From IMG/VR virus record IMGVR_UViG_3300048587_000297, positions 1-38,954 of that record: DNA of 38,954 nucleotides; one strand, given 5' to 3'. Position numbers and translations under genes: made by a program. Positions within the stretch are counted from its first letter, which is position 1. Every line of letters begins with the position of its first letter. Positions 38,250-38,954 of the stretch are shown here, one piece after another. Under the pieces are notes generated by a model, which ran no database searches, was not told where the DNA came from, and worked only from the letters and a program-made list of their open reading frames with translations. Source of the DNA: a virus.

Positions 38250-38756
38250 ATGGAAATCAAGGTGACATTGGCGGCTGAACAGGCTGACGCCCTGTTCAAA
38301 GAGCTGATCGCCCGCGGCACCAACCTGACACCCCTGATGCAGGATCTCGGCGAGTACCTCACCGAGACCACCAAACAGCGCTTCCAGACCAGCACCGCGC
38401 CGGACGGCCAGAAGTGGAAGCCCAACGCCCAGGCCACCTATCTGGCATACCTCGGCGCCTTCAAAGGCAGCTTCGGCAAGACCGGCAAGATCACCAAGGG
38501 CGGCGCCGGCCGCGCGATGGGCAAGAAGCCATTGATCGGCGAGACCCGGCGACTGTCCAGCGAGATCTACTATCAGGCCGATCGGCAGAGCGTCGAGATC
38601 GGCTCCGGCCTGGTCTACTCGGCGATCCACCAGTTCGGCGGCCAGGCCGGCCGCGGCCTTTCGGTGAAGATTCCGGCCCGTCCATTCCTCGGAATCAGCT
38701 CCAGCGACGAGGCCGCAATCACCGACATGGCCGGCGCTTACCTTGCTGGCTTGTAA
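38250..38756 (+). CDS. Virion morphogenesis protein (Mu gpG type)
   Basis: 168 residues. Family pattern: N-terminal LTPLMQDLGEYLTETTKQRF, then DGQKWKPNAQATYLA, GETRRLSSEIYYQADRQSVE, and SAIHQFGGQAGRGLSVKIPA followed by RPFLGIS. Members act in tail completion or head-tail joining (phage_tail_S). It is the last gene of the rightward operon; the stop codon abuts the palindrome at 38755-38777. Confidence 0.93.
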   Translation: MEIKVTLAAEQADALFKELIARGTNLTPLMQDLGEYLTETTKQRFQTSTAPDGQKWKPNAQATYLAYLGAFKGSFGKTGKITKGGAGRAMGKKPLIGETRRLSSEIYYQADRQSVEIGSGLVYSAIHQFGGQAGRGLSVKIPARPFLGISSSDEAAITDMAGAYLAGL

Positions 38757-38777
38757 TGTTGCGTCAGTCGCAACATT
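38755..38777. promoter_or_regulatory. Palindromic site near right end (copy 3 of 3)
   Basis: Perfect inverted repeat AATGTTGC-N7-GCAACATT with core GTCAGTC. It overlaps the gpG stop codon and matches the sites at 121-141 and 971-993. On RNA it could also form a hairpin at the end of the late transcript, but no T-tract follows directly (only TTCTTTCC). Confidence 0.65.
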
Positions 38778-38790
38778 CTTTCCGATCCGT

Positions 38791-38830
38791 TTCGCCAGCA
38801 TTCGCTTTGTTTCGCCTAGTTTCGGCCTTT
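38791..38830 (+). repeat. Phased decamer repeats near right end
   Basis: Four consecutive 10-base units each begin TTCG (38791, 38801, 38811, 38821); three begin TTCGC. TTTCG recurs again at 38838. A 10-base period keeps the motif on one face of the helix, as expected for a row of protein-binding sites, such as transposase sites at a phage end. Confidence 0.6.
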
Positions 38831-38869
38831 ATCAAGCTTTCGACCCCTGATCTTTCAAGCACCTGCTCA
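38828..38869 (-). repeat. Candidate right prophage terminus
   Basis: Read inward on the minus strand it starts TGAGCAGG, includes TGAAAG, and reaches the decamer GCTTGATAAA at 38837-38828, mirroring the left end. Alternative CA ends at 38857 and 38861 are possible. Host-like coding sequence starts directly after 38869. Confidence 0.4.
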
Positions 38870-38870
38870 T

Positions 38871-38954
38871 GTGGCCAGTTTCGGCAATCTCACCATCGAT
38901 AACGCCGGCAATGGCTACACACTGACTGCGGCGAGCGCCGGACTGACCGGTGCA
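38871..38954 (+). CDS. Host gene fragment, Ig-like repeat surface protein
   Basis: 28 codons open to the window end: VASFGNLTIDNAGNGYTL followed by TAASAGLTGA. The pattern F-x-N-L-T-I-x-x-A-G-x-G-Y-T-L-T-A is the repeat of large bacterial adhesin or Ig-like repeat proteins. It lies outside the prophage. If this is a true integration site, the prophage interrupts that gene, but the left flank does not read as its other half. Confidence 0.55.
   Translation, partial: MASFGNLTIDNAGNGYTLTAASAGLTGA

Larger units (their letters stand above)
68..38869. mobile_element. Mu-like transposable prophage, apparently complete
   Basis: The block carries a DDE transposase with its AAA+ partner ATPase, Gam, GemA, a Mor-type activator, Mu-type head genes (protease I, T, F, G, gp27-gp29 types) and siphovirus-type tail genes, and no tyrosine or serine integrase. 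Ends are inferred. Both candidate termini begin TG when read inward, share spaced matches (GG, GC, GAAA), and carry the same decamer GCTTGATAAA about 31-32 bases inside (99-108 on +, 38828-38837 on -). I did not find a matching 5-bp target duplication, so the exact end bases are uncertain by some tens of bases. Confidence 0.85.

Noticed and set aside
1-38954. tRNA genes, rRNA or CRISPR array
   Set aside because: No cloverleaf with a conserved T-loop and no regularly spaced long direct repeats were seen. The only regular repeats are the decamers at the right end.
1-38954. Tyrosine or serine integrase with att core
   Set aside because: No such gene is present; the DDE transposase with MuB-type ATPase accounts for integration.

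Overview
The window is almost entirely one Mu-like transposable (replicative-transposition) prophage of about 38.8 kb, with both candidate ends inside the window (about 68 and about 38869). The DNA is GC-rich with mostly GC-rich codon use, and only two patches are visibly AT-richer (the tail gene at 4458-5315 and the rex-like pair at 28643-29942). This fits a high-GC proteobacterium. A Xanthomonadales-type host is a guess from general style, not from a marker gene. The right flank reads as the repeat region of a large surface/adhesin-type protein. The left flank is a short low-complexity host-like sequence.

Layout. The control region lies near the middle (27223-27298), with a perfect-dyad operator sitting inside the leftward early promoter. 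Leftward (minus strand) run three small DNA-binding regulators, a DUF3102-like protein, the DDE transposase (MuA type), the AAA+ target-selection ATPase (MuB type), a series of small early genes, Gam, GemA, a Mor-type activator, a DUF2786 protein and one small gene. A candidate late promoter (17453-17475) follows, then protease with nested scaffold, decoration-like protein, major head protein, head-tail connectors, siphovirus-type tail tube, tail chaperone with a programmed -1 frameshift, a very long tape measure, four tail-tip genes, and a D12-class DNA adenine methylase at the left end.

Rightward (plus strand) run the repressor, two small unknown genes, and a RexA/RexB-like exclusion pair. 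A second copy of the same candidate late promoter (29949-29971) follows, then holin, membrane-anchored transglycosylase endolysin, spanins, a TraR/DksA-type zinc finger, DUF2730, a gp26-like protein, small and large terminase, portal, a MuF protein with an extra C-terminal toxin-like domain, a possible structured RNA, and gpG. Morphogenesis is therefore split into two divergent operons on either side of the lysogeny/early block. They appear tied together by a shared 17-bp dyad motif that I infer is the Mor-type activator site.

Most noteworthy: (1) a lambda-type RexA/RexB pair in the lysogeny operon of a Mu-like phage; (2) the duplicated late-promoter motif; (3) a GGGAAAC slippery site making a G-GT tail chaperone; (4) a MuF-nuclease-like fusion next to a candidate structured RNA; (5) a set of three related palindromes, near both prophage ends and over the methylase start. 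Comparisons with lambda and Mu proteins are made from memory of those families; no search was run.
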